Shown: one piece after another, positions 8,735 to 17,227 of the stretch | Numbering within the stretch: the stretch's first letter is position 1 | How the letters are laid out: each line of letters opens with the position of its first letter | Source: G963422565 sp963422565 | GTDB taxonomy: Bacteria; Pseudomonadota; Alphaproteobacteria; MPNO01 | Assembly: GCA_963422565.1 (NCBI GenBank) | Contig: OY730228.1 | Location: forward strand, 2,604,001 to 2,668,000 | Reading direction: 5' to 3' | DNA length: 64,000 nt | The notes under the pieces: generated by a model | What the model was told of the DNA's origin: nothing | What the model saw: the letters and a program-made list of their open reading frames with translations, nothing else | Database searches by the model: none | Made by a program: the position numbers and the translations under genes

Positions 8735-10222
8735 TCAGCCGCGCGTCGCCGAAGCGCCGGCGATCTTGCCGAACACGGCGCCGGCGGTCAGCCCGCTGCC
8801 CCCCGGATAGTTGAAGTAGAACAGGCCGCCGACCAGCTCGCCGGCGGCGAAAAGCCCCGGGATCGGCACTGATTCGGTGTCCAGCACCCGCCCTTCGGCG
8901 TCGATGCGCAGCCCGCCGAAGGTGAAGGTGATCCCGCAGGTCACCGCATAGGCTTCGAAGGGCGGCGTGTCGATCCTGTTGGCCCAGTTGGATTTGGGGA
9001 TCGCGAGCCCCTCGGTGCACCGGCCGTCCTTGACGTTGGGGTCGAACGGAATATCGGTGCGGACGGCGGCATTATAGTCGCGGACGGTCGCCAGAAAGGC
9101 CTCGGGGTCGACCCCGTCGAGCCTCGGGGCGAGCGCCTCCAGCGTGTCGGCGGACGCCTTGGTGACCTGGCGGATATTGTATTCGTCGCGCTTCAGATGC
9201 GAGACCTTGGCATCGAAGATCTGCCAGGCGAACTGCCCCGGCTGCGCCAGGATCGCCCGTCCGTATTTTGCATAGGTGTAGTTGCGGAAATCCGCCCCCT
9301 CGTCGACGAAGCGCCGCCCCTCGGCGTTGACCATGACGGCGAACGGATAGCTGTGCTTCTGGAACTGGTCGCCGACCGCGAGGTCGCCGAACTCGGGAGC
9401 GTTGCGCTCCCAACCCACGGCATGGCAGCCGGACCAGTTGCCGTAGGGCATCGCGCCCGCGTCGAGCGCCATGCGGATGCCGTCGCCGGTGTTGAAACGG
9501 GTTCCGCGCACCTTGGCGAGCTCCCAGCCCGGCCCGAGATAGCGGGTGCGCCACGCGTAGTTGGCCTGGAACCCGCCGGCGGCCAGCACGACAGACCGGG
9601 CGGGGATGTCCTCGATGCGGCCCCGGCGCTTGACCCGGACGCCGCCCACGGTGACGCCGTCGAACAGCAGGTCGACCGCACGGCTGCCGTAGCGGATCTC
9701 GATGCCGCGCTTCCGCGCGCTCGCGTGAAGCGCCTCGACAAGGCCCGGCCCTCCGCCCCAGGCCTCGACGGTCAAGCCGCCCCAGAACTTGAATCGGCCC
9801 TCCACCTTGAACGCCTGGCGCCCCCAGATCGGCGCGAAGCGCACCCCCTTGGCGCGCATCCATCGCAGGGTCTCGCGGCTGCGCGTGACCAGAAGCTCCA
9901 CCATGTCGGGGTCGGCGCGGTACTGGGTCACCCGCGCCATGTCGTCGTAGAACTGGGCTTCGGTATAGGTGCCGAAATCGGTCTGGGCGGCCTCCTCGTC
10001 GGTGAGATCGGGCATCAGCGTCCGGAGGTCGTCGACCCCGTCATAGACGACGCGCATCGCCCCGGCGGTGAAGCGCGAGTTGCCGCCCGATTCGTCCTCG
10101 CCTGCGCGCTCCAGCACCACGACCCGGGCGCCGTTCTCCTCGGCGGCCAGCGCTGCGCACAGCGCCGCGTTGCCGGCGCCCACCACGACGACGTCGAACC
10201 CGCTCTCGTCCTTGTCGGTCAT
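8735..10222 (-). CDS. FAD-dependent tricarballylate dehydrogenase-like protein (TcuA family)
   Basis: A 495-residue flavoprotein of the fumarate reductase/succinate dehydrogenase FAD family. The dinucleotide-binding motif VVVVGAGNAA lies at residues 11-20, followed by the acidic end of beta-2 (VVLERA). ESGGNSRFTAGAMR and the C-terminal FGGLRIDAEGRVLD ... GLFAAGELVGG ... YPGGSGLTAG blocks are those of TcuA and related ketosteroid-dehydrogenase-like enzymes. The ATG at 10222 is chosen, ten codons inside the longest frame, since homology starts with this methionine. The pair with the hydroxyacid dehydrogenase downstream suggests oxidation of an organic acid, possibly one imported by the TRAP system. 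Confidence 0.8.
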   Translation of the reverse strand: MTDKDESGFDVVVVGAGNAALCAALAAEENGARVVVLERAGEDESGGNSRFTAGAMRVVYDGVDDLRTLMPDLTDEEAAQTDFGTYTEAQFYDDMARVTQYRADPDMVELLVTRSRETLRWMRAKGVRFAPIWGRQAFKVEGRFKFWGGLTVEAWGGGPGLVEALHASARKRGIEIRYGSRAVDLLFDGVTVGGVRVKRRGRIEDIPARSVVLAAGGFQANYAWRTRYLGPGWELAKVRGTRFNTGDGIRMALDAGAMPYGNWSGCHAVGWERNAPEFGDLAVGDQFQKHSYPFAVMVNAEGRRFVDEGADFRNYTYAKYGRAILAQPGQFAWQIFDAKVSHLKRDEYNIRQVTKASADTLEALAPRLDGVDPEAFLATVRDYNAAVRTDIPFDPNVKDGRCTEGLAIPKSNWANRIDTPPFEAYAVTCGITFTFGGLRIDAEGRVLDTESVPIPGLFAAGELVGGLFYFNYPGGSGLTAGAVFGKIAGASATRG

Positions 10223-10401
10223 GCTGCCTCCCCGGCGGACCCGCTGCCCCAAGCGGGTCGGAGCATATCGCCTCGCCCGCCGAAGGGGGAGACGGGATTG
10301 ACGCCGGCCGGGGCGCGCCGCAGATTGCGCCGTGAGTGCCTGCGCCCGCTGCGCGCGGCCGCTCTCGCGGCGCCGTCCGGAAGGCGGATCGGAGGAGAAT
10401 C

Positions 10402-11547
10402 TTGAAGTTTTCGTTCTTTATGATGCCGATCCACCACCCGTCGGAGAATCCGGCGCTCGCCTTCCAGCGCGACATCTCCTTCATCCGCCTTGCCGACGAG
10501 CTCGACTATGACGAGTTCTTCATCGGCGAGCATCATTCGGGCGGCTGGGAGACCATGCCGGCGCCCGAGATGGCGCTCGCGATGGCGGCGGCGGACGCGA
10601 AGCGGATCAGGCTCGGGACCTCGGTGATCAGCCTGCCGTTCCACCATCCCTTCCATGTCGCCGAGCGCATGACCTTTCTCGACCATCTGACCAGAGGGCG
10701 CGCGATCCTCGGCGTCGGCCCTTGCAACCTGATCACCGACAAGCGCCTGTTCAAGCTTCCCGACGCCAAGCTCTATCCGATGATGGTCGAGGCGCTGGAC
10801 GTCATCGTCCGTCTCCTCGAGTCGGCGGAGCCGATCAGCCATCGGGGCCGCTTCTGGTCGTTCGAGGAGATGCGGCTCCAGCTTCGTTCCTATCAGCGGC
10901 CGCGCATGCCGGTCGCGGTCGCCTCGTCGGGCAGCGCCGACAGCCTCGCGCTCGCCGCCCGCCATGGCGCGATGCTGCTGATGCCGACCGGCAAGAACCC
11001 CGGTCCTTACGGCGGGCTCGACGAGCGTTGGCGCCGGCTGGAGACGGCGGCGGCGGCGGTGGGCAAGGTCGCATCCCGCGACGACTGGCGGCTGGCGACC
11101 TGCATCTATCTCGCCGAGAACCGCGCCGAGGCGCTGGCCGACGTCAGGGACGGGATCCTGCGCGAAGCCGAGTATTTCTCCGCGGTCGGCCTCAAACCCG
11201 CCTATCAGACCCATCCCGGCCAGGCGGTCCGCGACTTCACCGCCGAATCCTGCATCGACCGGCGCGACTGGGTCGTCGGCACCCCGGATGACGCGATCGC
11301 CTGGATCGAGCGGAAGCAGGAAGAGACCGGCGGCTTCGGGGGGGTGATGCTCACCACCCATGAATGGACCGACGCCCCGCGCCTGCGGCGGTCGATGGAG
11401 CTCTTCGCGCGCCATGTCGTTCCCCATTTCCGCGGCCATACCCGGACATATGTCGACGAGTGGGCGCGGCTGAAGCCGGAGGCGGAGACCGGCACCAACC
11501 GGCTCGAGGATGCGGGCGAGGCGGGCAACCTCGTCCAGTTCGGATGA
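10402..11547 (+). CDS. LLM class flavin-dependent oxidoreductase
   Basis: A 381-residue luciferase-like monooxygenase (TIM-barrel, reduced-flavin dependent). It begins MKFSFFMMPIHHP and carries FFIGEHHSGGWE, RIRLGTSVISLPFHHPFHVAERM and GRAILGVGPC, typical of the limonene-monooxygenase-like branch. The start is a TTG at 10402 preceded by GGAGGAG at 10391-10397; the longer frame upstream lacks homology. It is divergent from the TcuA-like gene with about 180 bp between them and only 17 bp ahead of the exopolysaccharide operon. No flavin reductase is adjacent here; one lies near the second LLM gene at 30.7 kb. Confidence 0.85.
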   Translation: MKFSFFMMPIHHPSENPALAFQRDISFIRLADELDYDEFFIGEHHSGGWETMPAPEMALAMAAADAKRIRLGTSVISLPFHHPFHVAERMTFLDHLTRGRAILGVGPCNLITDKRLFKLPDAKLYPMMVEALDVIVRLLESAEPISHRGRFWSFEEMRLQLRSYQRPRMPVAVASSGSADSLALAARHGAMLLMPTGKNPGPYGGLDERWRRLETAAAAVGKVASRDDWRLATCIYLAENRAEALADVRDGILREAEYFSAVGLKPAYQTHPGQAVRDFTAESCIDRRDWVVGTPDDAIAWIERKQEETGGFGGVMLTTHEWTDAPRLRRSMELFARHVVPHFRGHTRTYVDEWARLKPEAETGTNRLEDAGEAGNLVQFG

Positions 11548-11564
11548 CGCGCCGGGATGGCGGG

Positions 11565-12248
11565 ATGATGCGCTGCGACGTCGTTTCGCGCCGCGCGGCG
11601 CTGGTCTCCGGGGCCGCGGCGCTTCTGTCCGGTTGCGGCGACGGCGCGATGACGCGGGCGCTGCGCACCGCCTACGACATCGCCTTCGGCGACGAGCCCG
11701 CGAACCAGATGACCCGCGCGCAGATCGACGCGTTCCCCTATGCGTTGATCGAGGCACGGGTCGGGAAGAGCGTCTTCGCGGTGTTGGTCCTGGAGGCGCG
11801 CGTCGGTCCGGATCTGCTGTGGATAAGCAGCGATCGCCGCTATCTGCACACCCGGTCCTGGCGGCTGGTCAAGACCGCGGCGCTGCCGACCGACATCGCT
11901 TCCACCATGTTCCCGTCCGAAGATCCCCTGGCCGTCGGGCTGCACAGGATTTCGAACGCGGCGACGGCGTCTCGCATCGTCGATTTCAGCGACCCGACGC
12001 GTCATGCTCGAGTCGTCCGGTCGCGCTTCGAGGATCTCGGACCCGCACCCGTCACCATCGTCGGCCGGACCTATCGGACGCGATTGATGCGCGAGGTCAA
12101 CAATGTCGAACTCGAAGACTGGGAATACGAGAATCGCTACTGGTTCGATCCCGCGAACGGCATGGTCTGGCGATCGATCCAGCATGTCGATTCGTCCTTT
12201 CCGCCGCTGCGGATCAGCGTGCTCATGCCGCCGGCCGCCGATATCTGA
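11565..12248 (+). CDS. yjbF: YjbF/GfcB-family lipoprotein (exopolysaccharide operon)
   Basis: A 227-residue secreted lipoprotein. The N-terminus has an Arg pair and a lipobox ending LLSGC, so it should be lipidated and held in the envelope. The body, with RVVKTA-type strands, the segment RTYRTRLMREVNNVELEDWEYENRYWF split by short loops, and the terminal ISVLMPP, is that of YjbF/GfcB. The family belongs to yjbEFGH and gfcABCD operons for exopolysaccharide and group 4 capsule. Two tandem ATGs (11565, 11568) are possible starts. The next three genes complete the same operon type. Confidence 0.8.
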   Translation: MMRCDVVSRRAALVSGAAALLSGCGDGAMTRALRTAYDIAFGDEPANQMTRAQIDAFPYALIEARVGKSVFAVLVLEARVGPDLLWISSDRRYLHTRSWRLVKTAALPTDIASTMFPSEDPLAVGLHRISNAATASRIVDFSDPTRHARVVRSRFEDLGPAPVTIVGRTYRTRLMREVNNVELEDWEYENRYWFDPANGMVWRSIQHVDSSFPPLRISVLMPPAADI

Positions 12249-12291
12249 CCGCCTCGTTCCCCGGCCCGCACGCATCGTTCTAGCCGGCGCC

Positions 12292-13134
12292 GTGCTCGCC
12301 GGCCGCGCGCGGGGGCTGGCGGCGGCGGCGCTGATCTCGGCCGCCGGGTGGATGGGCGCCGCTGCCGCGGGTGATTCGCCGGCCGGCGGCGGCGCGGCGG
12401 TCGCCGGAGGCCGCATCGCGCTGACCGGCGCGTTTCAGCGACCTGGCGCCTATCCCTACCTGGCCGGAGAACATCTGTCGCAGGCGATCGCGCGGGCCGG
12501 CGGGCTGACACCGGCGGCCTATCCGTTCGGTGCGGTGTTCACCCGCGAGCGCCTCCGCCGCGACGAGGAGGAGGCGCTGCGACGGATGGCGGGCGAGGCG
12601 GAGGCCGCCCTCTCGGCGCTGGCCGTCGGCGGCCGGGATGCGTCTCGCCGCGCCGCGATCGCGCGTCTCGCGGCGCGGTTGCGAGCTGCTGAGGCAGTCG
12701 GACGCATCGTCGTCGAAGCCGATCCCACTCAGCTGCGGGCGCGGCCCGGACGCGACACCCTGCTCGCCCCGGGCGACCGTCTCTTCATGCCGATACGCCC
12801 GAACTATGTCATCGTGGCAGGCGCGGTCCATCGGCCAGGTGCCCTGCAATTCGTGTCGGGCGGAACAGCGAAGAGCTATATCGACAGAGCGGGCGGGTTC
12901 CACGCGACCGCCGACGACGGCCGCGTCTTCGTCGTCCTCGCCAACGGCGAGGCGCGTCGGATCGGCGCTTCGCTGTGGAACTTTCAGCCGATTCATATTC
13001 CGCCCGGGAGCGCGGTAATCGCGCCGCGCGATCCGAACGGAATCGATTCCGTGCCACGCGGGCTCGCCCCGGCCGCGAGCTGGTCGACCGCGGTCGCTGC
13101 GTCCGCGCTCAGGAAGACCCTGGACGGCCGATGA
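12292..13134 (+). CDS. SLBB-domain capsule/exopolysaccharide protein (YjbG/GfcC position)
   Basis: About 280 residues when started at the GTG at 12292, which gives a signal peptide (hydrophobic core ending GAAAAG). Two SLBB/GfcC-like domains are visible: IALTGAFQRPGAYPYLAGE at the N-terminus with GGLTPAAYPFGAVFTR, and NYVIVAGAVHRPGALQF followed by SYIDRAGGFHATADDGRVF. A helical arm rich in Arg/Glu (residues about 80-130) separates them. This is the architecture of periplasmic polysaccharide-export accessory proteins. It follows the YjbF gene and precedes the YjbE- and YjbH-like genes, so I take it as the YjbG/GfcC equivalent. The start codon is uncertain. Confidence 0.65.
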   Translation: MLAGRARGLAAAALISAAGWMGAAAAGDSPAGGGAAVAGGRIALTGAFQRPGAYPYLAGEHLSQAIARAGGLTPAAYPFGAVFTRERLRRDEEEALRRMAGEAEAALSALAVGGRDASRRAAIARLAARLRAAEAVGRIVVEADPTQLRARPGRDTLLAPGDRLFMPIRPNYVIVAGAVHRPGALQFVSGGTAKSYIDRAGGFHATADDGRVFVVLANGEARRIGASLWNFQPIHIPPGSAVIAPRDPNGIDSVPRGLAPAASWSTAVAASALRKTLDGR

Positions 13135-13176
13135 CCGAGTCCGCCGGGCGCGTTCGCGCCCTGGAGCCGAAGCGTG

Positions 13177-13206
13177 TTGACCGACTGTCGGCGAAGCGTC
13201 CATACT
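13177..13206 (+). promoter_or_regulatory. Possible sigma70-type promoter before the small Ala/Gly protein
   Basis: TTGACC at 13177-13182 and CATACT at 13201-13206, separated by 18 bp, lie in the 142-bp gap between the SLBB gene and the small repeat protein. The local sequence is AT-richer than its surroundings. It would allow separate high-level expression of the last two genes. This is a sequence match only. Confidence 0.35.
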
Positions 13207-13276
13207 CTCGCGTCGCTTTGTTATGCATGTGCTTGTCGACAATCGGCAGCGGTTACGAAAGATGGAGAACCAATCG

Positions 13277-13591
13277 ATGAAGAGGATGATCGGAATGACG
13301 GCGTTGCTGGCCCTGATGGCATCGCCGACGGTGGCTGTCGCTCAGGGTGGCGCCGCTGCGGGTGGCGCCGCTGCGGGTGGCGGCGCTGCGGGTGGCGCCG
13401 CTGCGGGTGGCGCCGCTGCGAGCACCGCCGCTGCGTCTGCCGCCACTGCGGGTGCCGCCACTGCGGGTGCCGCCGGACTCGGGGCTGCCGGTATCGCGGC
13501 CGGTGTCGCTGTCGCCGGCGGCGTCGCGGCCCTCGCGCTGGGGGACGACAGCACTGAGACCGGTATGGCCAGTACGACCACATCAAAATAG
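13277..13591 (+). CDS. Small secreted Ala/Gly-repeat protein (YjbE/GfcA-like)
   Basis: A 104-residue protein with a clear signal peptide (MKRMIGMTALLALMASPTVAVAQ) and a mature part made mostly of GGAAA-type repeats, then a hydrophobic Gly/Ala segment and a Thr/Ser tail (STETGMASTTTSK). YjbE and GfcA, the first genes of the E. coli yjb and gfc operons, are likewise small, secreted and of extremely low complexity, so I assign it by size, composition and neighbours rather than alignment. The ATG at 13277 has GGAG 9 bp upstream; an ATG at 13262 is the alternative. The gene is placed third rather than first in the set. Confidence 0.65.
   Translation: MKRMIGMTALLALMASPTVAVAQGGAAAGGAAAGGGAAGGAAAGGAAASTAAASAATAGAATAGAAGLGAAGIAAGVAVAGGVAALALGDDSTETGMASTTTSK
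13346..13420 (+). repeat. Five tandem 15-bp repeats inside the Ala/Gly protein
   Basis: Five head-to-tail copies of GGTGGCGCCGCTGCG, encoding GGAAA; the third copy has one change (GGTGGCGGCGCTGCG). The array keeps the frame, so gain or loss of units would change only protein length. Degenerate units continue to about 13480. Confidence 0.9.
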
Positions 13592-13648
13592 GTCGGGACT
13601 ATCGGCCGGAACGGCTGGCAGGTTTGTTGAGCGCAGCGGCGTCTGTCG

Positions 13649-15802
13649 TTGGGAGCGTTGAAGAACCAGCTGCTGGGGGGCGGCTTTGCAGCGGCGGCTG
13701 TGCTCTTTCCGCTTGCGTTCGCACCGGCGGAGGCGCGGGATCCCTGGGAACGGGATCCCGCGGCGCGTGATGCGACCGCCAGCGATTTCGGCGGCATCGG
13801 GCTGTTCCAGACGCGCACCGCGCGCTTTGCCGAAGACGGGCGCTTCTGGTTCGGCGCGAGCCTCTCCCGGCCTTACGGCAGATATTTCCTGTCCTGGCAG
13901 GCCCTGCCCTGGCTCGAAGCTACGTTCAGCTACGCCACCGACGACCGGCCGGACCGCGAATATCTCGACAAGTCCTTCGACCTGAAGATCCGGCTCGCCG
14001 AGGAGAGCCGCTTCCGACCCCAGGTCGCGCTCGCCCTGCAGGATGTCCTCGGGACCGGGCTGTTCGGTGGCGAATATCTCGTCGCCAGCAAGCGGTTCGG
14101 CGCCGTCGATACAAGCCTCGGGCTCGCTTGGGGCTATGGGGTGGGTGGCAGCGGTCCGATCGGGAACCCGTTCAGACTGCTGTCCGACCGCTTCGACGAA
14201 CGAAGCGGCAATCCCCGGGGCGACCCGACGATCGAGGATCTGTTTTCCGGTCCGGACATCGATGTCTTCGCCGGATTGGAATACCGGACTCCGATCAAGG
14301 GCGTGTCGCTGAAACTGGAATACGACCCCAACGATTATAGGGAGGAATATCACGGCGCGCTGTCCCGGAAGCTGCCGTTCAATTTCGGCCTTTCCTACAG
14401 GTTCGGCGACTGGTTGGAGACCGGGCTCGCCTACGAGCGCGGAACCGCGCCGATGGCCCGCCTCGCCGTCAAAGCGAGCCTCCACCAGCGCGCGCCGCCG
14501 AACAAGCCCGCCGATGCGCCCCCGCCGTCGGCACGGCGGGCGGCGGCCCCCGCCCCCGCCTCGTCACCGGTCCGGCCGGCGCCGGACTCGACCCGGGCGG
14601 TCGCCCGCAGGATTTTCGCGGATCTCCCCGCGCAGGGGCTGACCGGAATTGCGTTTCGCCGCGACGGGCGCTCCGCGACCGTCGTCGCAGCGCCCCGGCG
14701 GTCCCCGGCTGTCGCGCGGAATATCGGCCGCGCGGCCCTCGTCGTCGCCGTTCATGCACCCGACGCCGTCGAGGAAATCTCGGTCGTCCTCAGGGTCGGC
14801 GGGATCGATCTGACCCGCGTCACGCTGTCCCGCTTCCGTCTGGAAGAGGCGCGGCGCGGCGCTGCGAGTCCCGAGGAGCTGCTTCTCGCCGCCGAGGCCG
14901 CGCGGCCAAGCCTTCCGGCATCCGACGAGACCGTGGTCGCGAACGCGAGCGCCTATCCGCGCTTCTCCTGGTCGTTCGAACCCAAATTGAAACCCCATCT
15001 CGGCGTGCCCGAAGACCCGTTTCTCTTCGGGGTCATGGCGCAGCTCTCCGGCGCCGTCGAGATCGATCCGGGTCTGAACGCGCGTGCCGTCGTCGCCTAC
15101 GACATCTACAACAATTTCGGCGGGTCCCTTCGCGGATCCAAGGGTACGCTTCCCCATGTCCGTACCGATCTGCAGAAATATCTCCAGGAGGGGCCCATCC
15201 TGCTGACCAGGGCGCAGGCCGACCATGTATCCTCGCCTATGCCCGACTGGTTCCTGCGTGCGGCCGTCGGCTATCTGGAATGGATGTTCGGCGGCGCGAG
15301 CGGCGAGATACTGTATCGTCGCCAGAACGCCCGCTGGGCCCTGGGGATGGAGATCGGCCATGTCTGGCAGCGCGCGTTCGAGCAAGGGTTCGGCTTCCAG
15401 GATTACAACGTCACCACCGGCCATGCGTCGGCATATTTTCAGCTGCCTTGGCATGGGCTGAATGCTGCCGTCCACGCCGGACGCTATCTCGCCGGGGATT
15501 GGGGCGGCACCCTGATGCTGACCCGGCGTTTCGAGAGCGGCGTCGAGATCGGCGGCTTCTTCAGCATGACCAATGTTTCGGCGGAGGACTTCGGCGAAGG
15601 CGGCTTCGACAAGGGGTTGATCTTTCGTTTCCCGCTGAACGCTATGCTGCCCTATTCCACGCGCCGTTCGACGAACATCGTCTTCAGGCCGCTGACCAGC
15701 GACGGCGGGCAGATGCTGGATGTCGGCCCGAAGCTTTACGGTCTCACCTCGGAAGGGCAGCGCGACAGGCTCGACGGCAGCGGATACCGGCTTTTCGAGT
15801 AG
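13649..15802 (+). CDS. yjbH: YjbH/GfcD-family outer-membrane protein
   Basis: About 717 residues with a signal peptide (ending APAEA) followed by SDFGGIGLFQTRTARF, the start of YjbH/GfcD proteins. Repeated amphipathic strands such as FWFGASLSRPYGRYF and the closing block VFRPLTSDGGQMLDVGPKLY are typical; this last motif is the family's signature. It is predicted to be an outer-membrane beta-barrel for exopolysaccharide export. A low-complexity Pro/Ala linker (about residues 285-315) divides two barrel-like halves. The frame begins with TTG at 13649, with a second TTG at 13658; neither has a strong ribosome site. It closes the operon. Confidence 0.8.
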   Translation: MGALKNQLLGGGFAAAAVLFPLAFAPAEARDPWERDPAARDATASDFGGIGLFQTRTARFAEDGRFWFGASLSRPYGRYFLSWQALPWLEATFSYATDDRPDREYLDKSFDLKIRLAEESRFRPQVALALQDVLGTGLFGGEYLVASKRFGAVDTSLGLAWGYGVGGSGPIGNPFRLLSDRFDERSGNPRGDPTIEDLFSGPDIDVFAGLEYRTPIKGVSLKLEYDPNDYREEYHGALSRKLPFNFGLSYRFGDWLETGLAYERGTAPMARLAVKASLHQRAPPNKPADAPPPSARRAAAPAPASSPVRPAPDSTRAVARRIFADLPAQGLTGIAFRRDGRSATVVAAPRRSPAVARNIGRAALVVAVHAPDAVEEISVVLRVGGIDLTRVTLSRFRLEEARRGAASPEELLLAAEAARPSLPASDETVVANASAYPRFSWSFEPKLKPHLGVPEDPFLFGVMAQLSGAVEIDPGLNARAVVAYDIYNNFGGSLRGSKGTLPHVRTDLQKYLQEGPILLTRAQADHVSSPMPDWFLRAAVGYLEWMFGGASGEILYRRQNARWALGMEIGHVWQRAFEQGFGFQDYNVTTGHASAYFQLPWHGLNAAVHAGRYLAGDWGGTLMLTRRFESGVEIGGFFSMTNVSAEDFGEGGFDKGLIFRFPLNAMLPYSTRRSTNIVFRPLTSDGGQMLDVGPKLYGLTSEGQRDRLDGSGYRLFE

Positions 15803-15821
15803 AGGTCCCGGCCCGCGGCGC

Positions 15822-15837
15822 GTCCCCGGCCGGGGAC
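15822..15837. terminator. GC palindrome after yjbH
   Basis: A perfect 16-bp palindrome, GTCCCCGGCCGGGGAC, begins 20 bp after the yjbH stop. It could slow or end transcription of the exopolysaccharide operon, but there is no T-run, so it is not a canonical rho-independent terminator. Confidence 0.3.
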
Positions 15838-15923
15838 GGGAGCTGGACAAATTCTCGCGCTCGGGGGAAACTGACGGCGGGCGCCCGGGACCGCCGGGCT
15901 GCGCCGCTGACGGGCGGAAAGCG

Positions 15924-16187
15924 ATGTCCATTCCCTATGACGAGCCGGAGAATCTCTGCTGGCAGACCCGCGTCGGGGCCGAGCCGAGCGAGTATGCGCG
16001 CGCCCTTGCCGACGCGCTCGAGCGCATCTTCGGCGAGGGCGTCGAAGACCTCGATGTCGTCGTCGCCCGGCTGAACGAATCCGGTCCCCCGCCCGAGGGT
16101 GTGGCCGAATGGACCCGGTCGGTCTTCGAAGCGGAGATGGTGCGGCTGGGACCCGAACGCGGAGAGACGAACGCGGAGAGACGATGA
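15924..16187 (+). CDS. Small protein coupled to a Rieske oxygenase
   Basis: An 87-residue acidic protein with no signal peptide or membrane segment. It starts MSIPYDEPENLCWQTRV and is predicted mainly helical (YARALADALERIFGEG, VAEWTRSVFEAEM). Its stop overlaps the start of the Rieske oxygenase gene (ATGA at 16184-16187), so the two are translationally coupled. I have a weak recollection of similar small proteins beside vanillate-demethylase-type Rieske oxygenases, but cannot assign a role; a component that supports the oxygenase is only a guess. Confidence 0.7.
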   Translation: MSIPYDEPENLCWQTRVGAEPSEYARALADALERIFGEGVEDLDVVVARLNESGPPPEGVAEWTRSVFEAEMVRLGPERGETNAERR

Positions 16188-17227
16188 TGTCGGACGGAAA
16201 CGGCGCCGGCCGCCGGGCCGCGGATCTGGTCGATCTCGGCGTGAGAAACCGCTGGTACCCGATCGCCGCGAGCTGGATGGTCGGAGAACGTCCGCTGGGT
16301 CTGATGCGACTCGGCGAGCCGATCGTGCTCTGGCGCGACCGCGACGGAAACGTGCGGGCGCTCGCCGACCGCTGCCCCCACCGCGGCGCCCGACTCTCGA
16401 TGGGCTGGAATCTGGGCGACCGCCTCGCCTGCCGTTATCACGGCGTCGAGGTCGGACATGACGGAACGGTCCTCGGCGTTCCCGCGATCGGCAACTGCCC
16501 GCTCGAGGGGACCGCCGCCGTCGAATCCTATCCCTGCTTCGAGCATATGGGCGGGATTTTCGCCTGGTTCGGCGAGCGCCCCGGCGCAGAGCCGGTGGCG
16601 CTCGCCCTGCCCGAAGAGCTCGATTCGCCCGAATGGGACGCGATCCTGTGCACCGCGCATTGGCGCTGCAACTACCGCTATGCGATCGACAACGTGATGG
16701 ATCCCATGCACGGCGCCTATCTCCACGCGGAATCGCATTCCATGGCGGATGGCGACAAGACGGCGCGCATGCGGGTGCGCGGCACCGGAACCGGGATCGT
16801 TTTCGAGAAGACCGGTCAGCGCGGGATCAATTTCGACTGGGTCGAGTTCGCCGATACCGGCGCGCACTGGATGCGGCTGTCGATCCCCTACCGGAAGAGC
16901 GCCGGACCGGGCGGCGAGTTCGGCATCGTCGGCTTCGTCACCCCGATCGACCGCGACAACTGCCGGGTGTTCTTCTGGCGGACGCGCAAATGCGGCGGCT
17001 GGCAGCGGGCCGCCTGGCGTTTCATGTACAAGCACAAGCTGGAAGCGCTGCACTGGCATGTGCTCGAACAGGATCGGGTCCTGCTCGAACGGCTGCCCGA
17101 CGATGCGCGGGATCGCGAATTCCTGTATCAGCACGATACCGGGCTCGCGCGGGTGCGCCGCTATCTGGACGGGATGGCGGAGGATCAGGCCGCCGGGCGG
17201 ATGGCGGCGTCCTGGACGACCGCGTGA
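16184..17227 (+). CDS. Rieske non-heme iron oxygenase, single-subunit type
   Basis: A 347-residue oxygenase. The Rieske [2Fe-2S] ligands are C64-P-H66 (RCPHRGA) and C83-R-Y-H86 (ACRYHG). The catalytic iron site is seen in NVMDPMHGAYLH (His, His) with the bridging Asp of this motif. Size and spacing fit the vanillate O-demethylase/phthalate-dioxygenase group, which use a separate reductase. It would hydroxylate or demethylate an aromatic or similar compound in the cytoplasm. It overlaps the small gene upstream (ATGA) and the SDR downstream (GTGA). No reductase is nearby. Confidence 0.88.
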   Translation: MMSDGNGAGRRAADLVDLGVRNRWYPIAASWMVGERPLGLMRLGEPIVLWRDRDGNVRALADRCPHRGARLSMGWNLGDRLACRYHGVEVGHDGTVLGVPAIGNCPLEGTAAVESYPCFEHMGGIFAWFGERPGAEPVALALPEELDSPEWDAILCTAHWRCNYRYAIDNVMDPMHGAYLHAESHSMADGDKTARMRVRGTGTGIVFEKTGQRGINFDWVEFADTGAHWMRLSIPYRKSAGPGGEFGIVGFVTPIDRDNCRVFFWRTRKCGGWQRAAWRFMYKHKLEALHWHVLEQDRVLLERLPDDARDREFLYQHDTGLARVRRYLDGMAEDQAAGRMAASWTTA

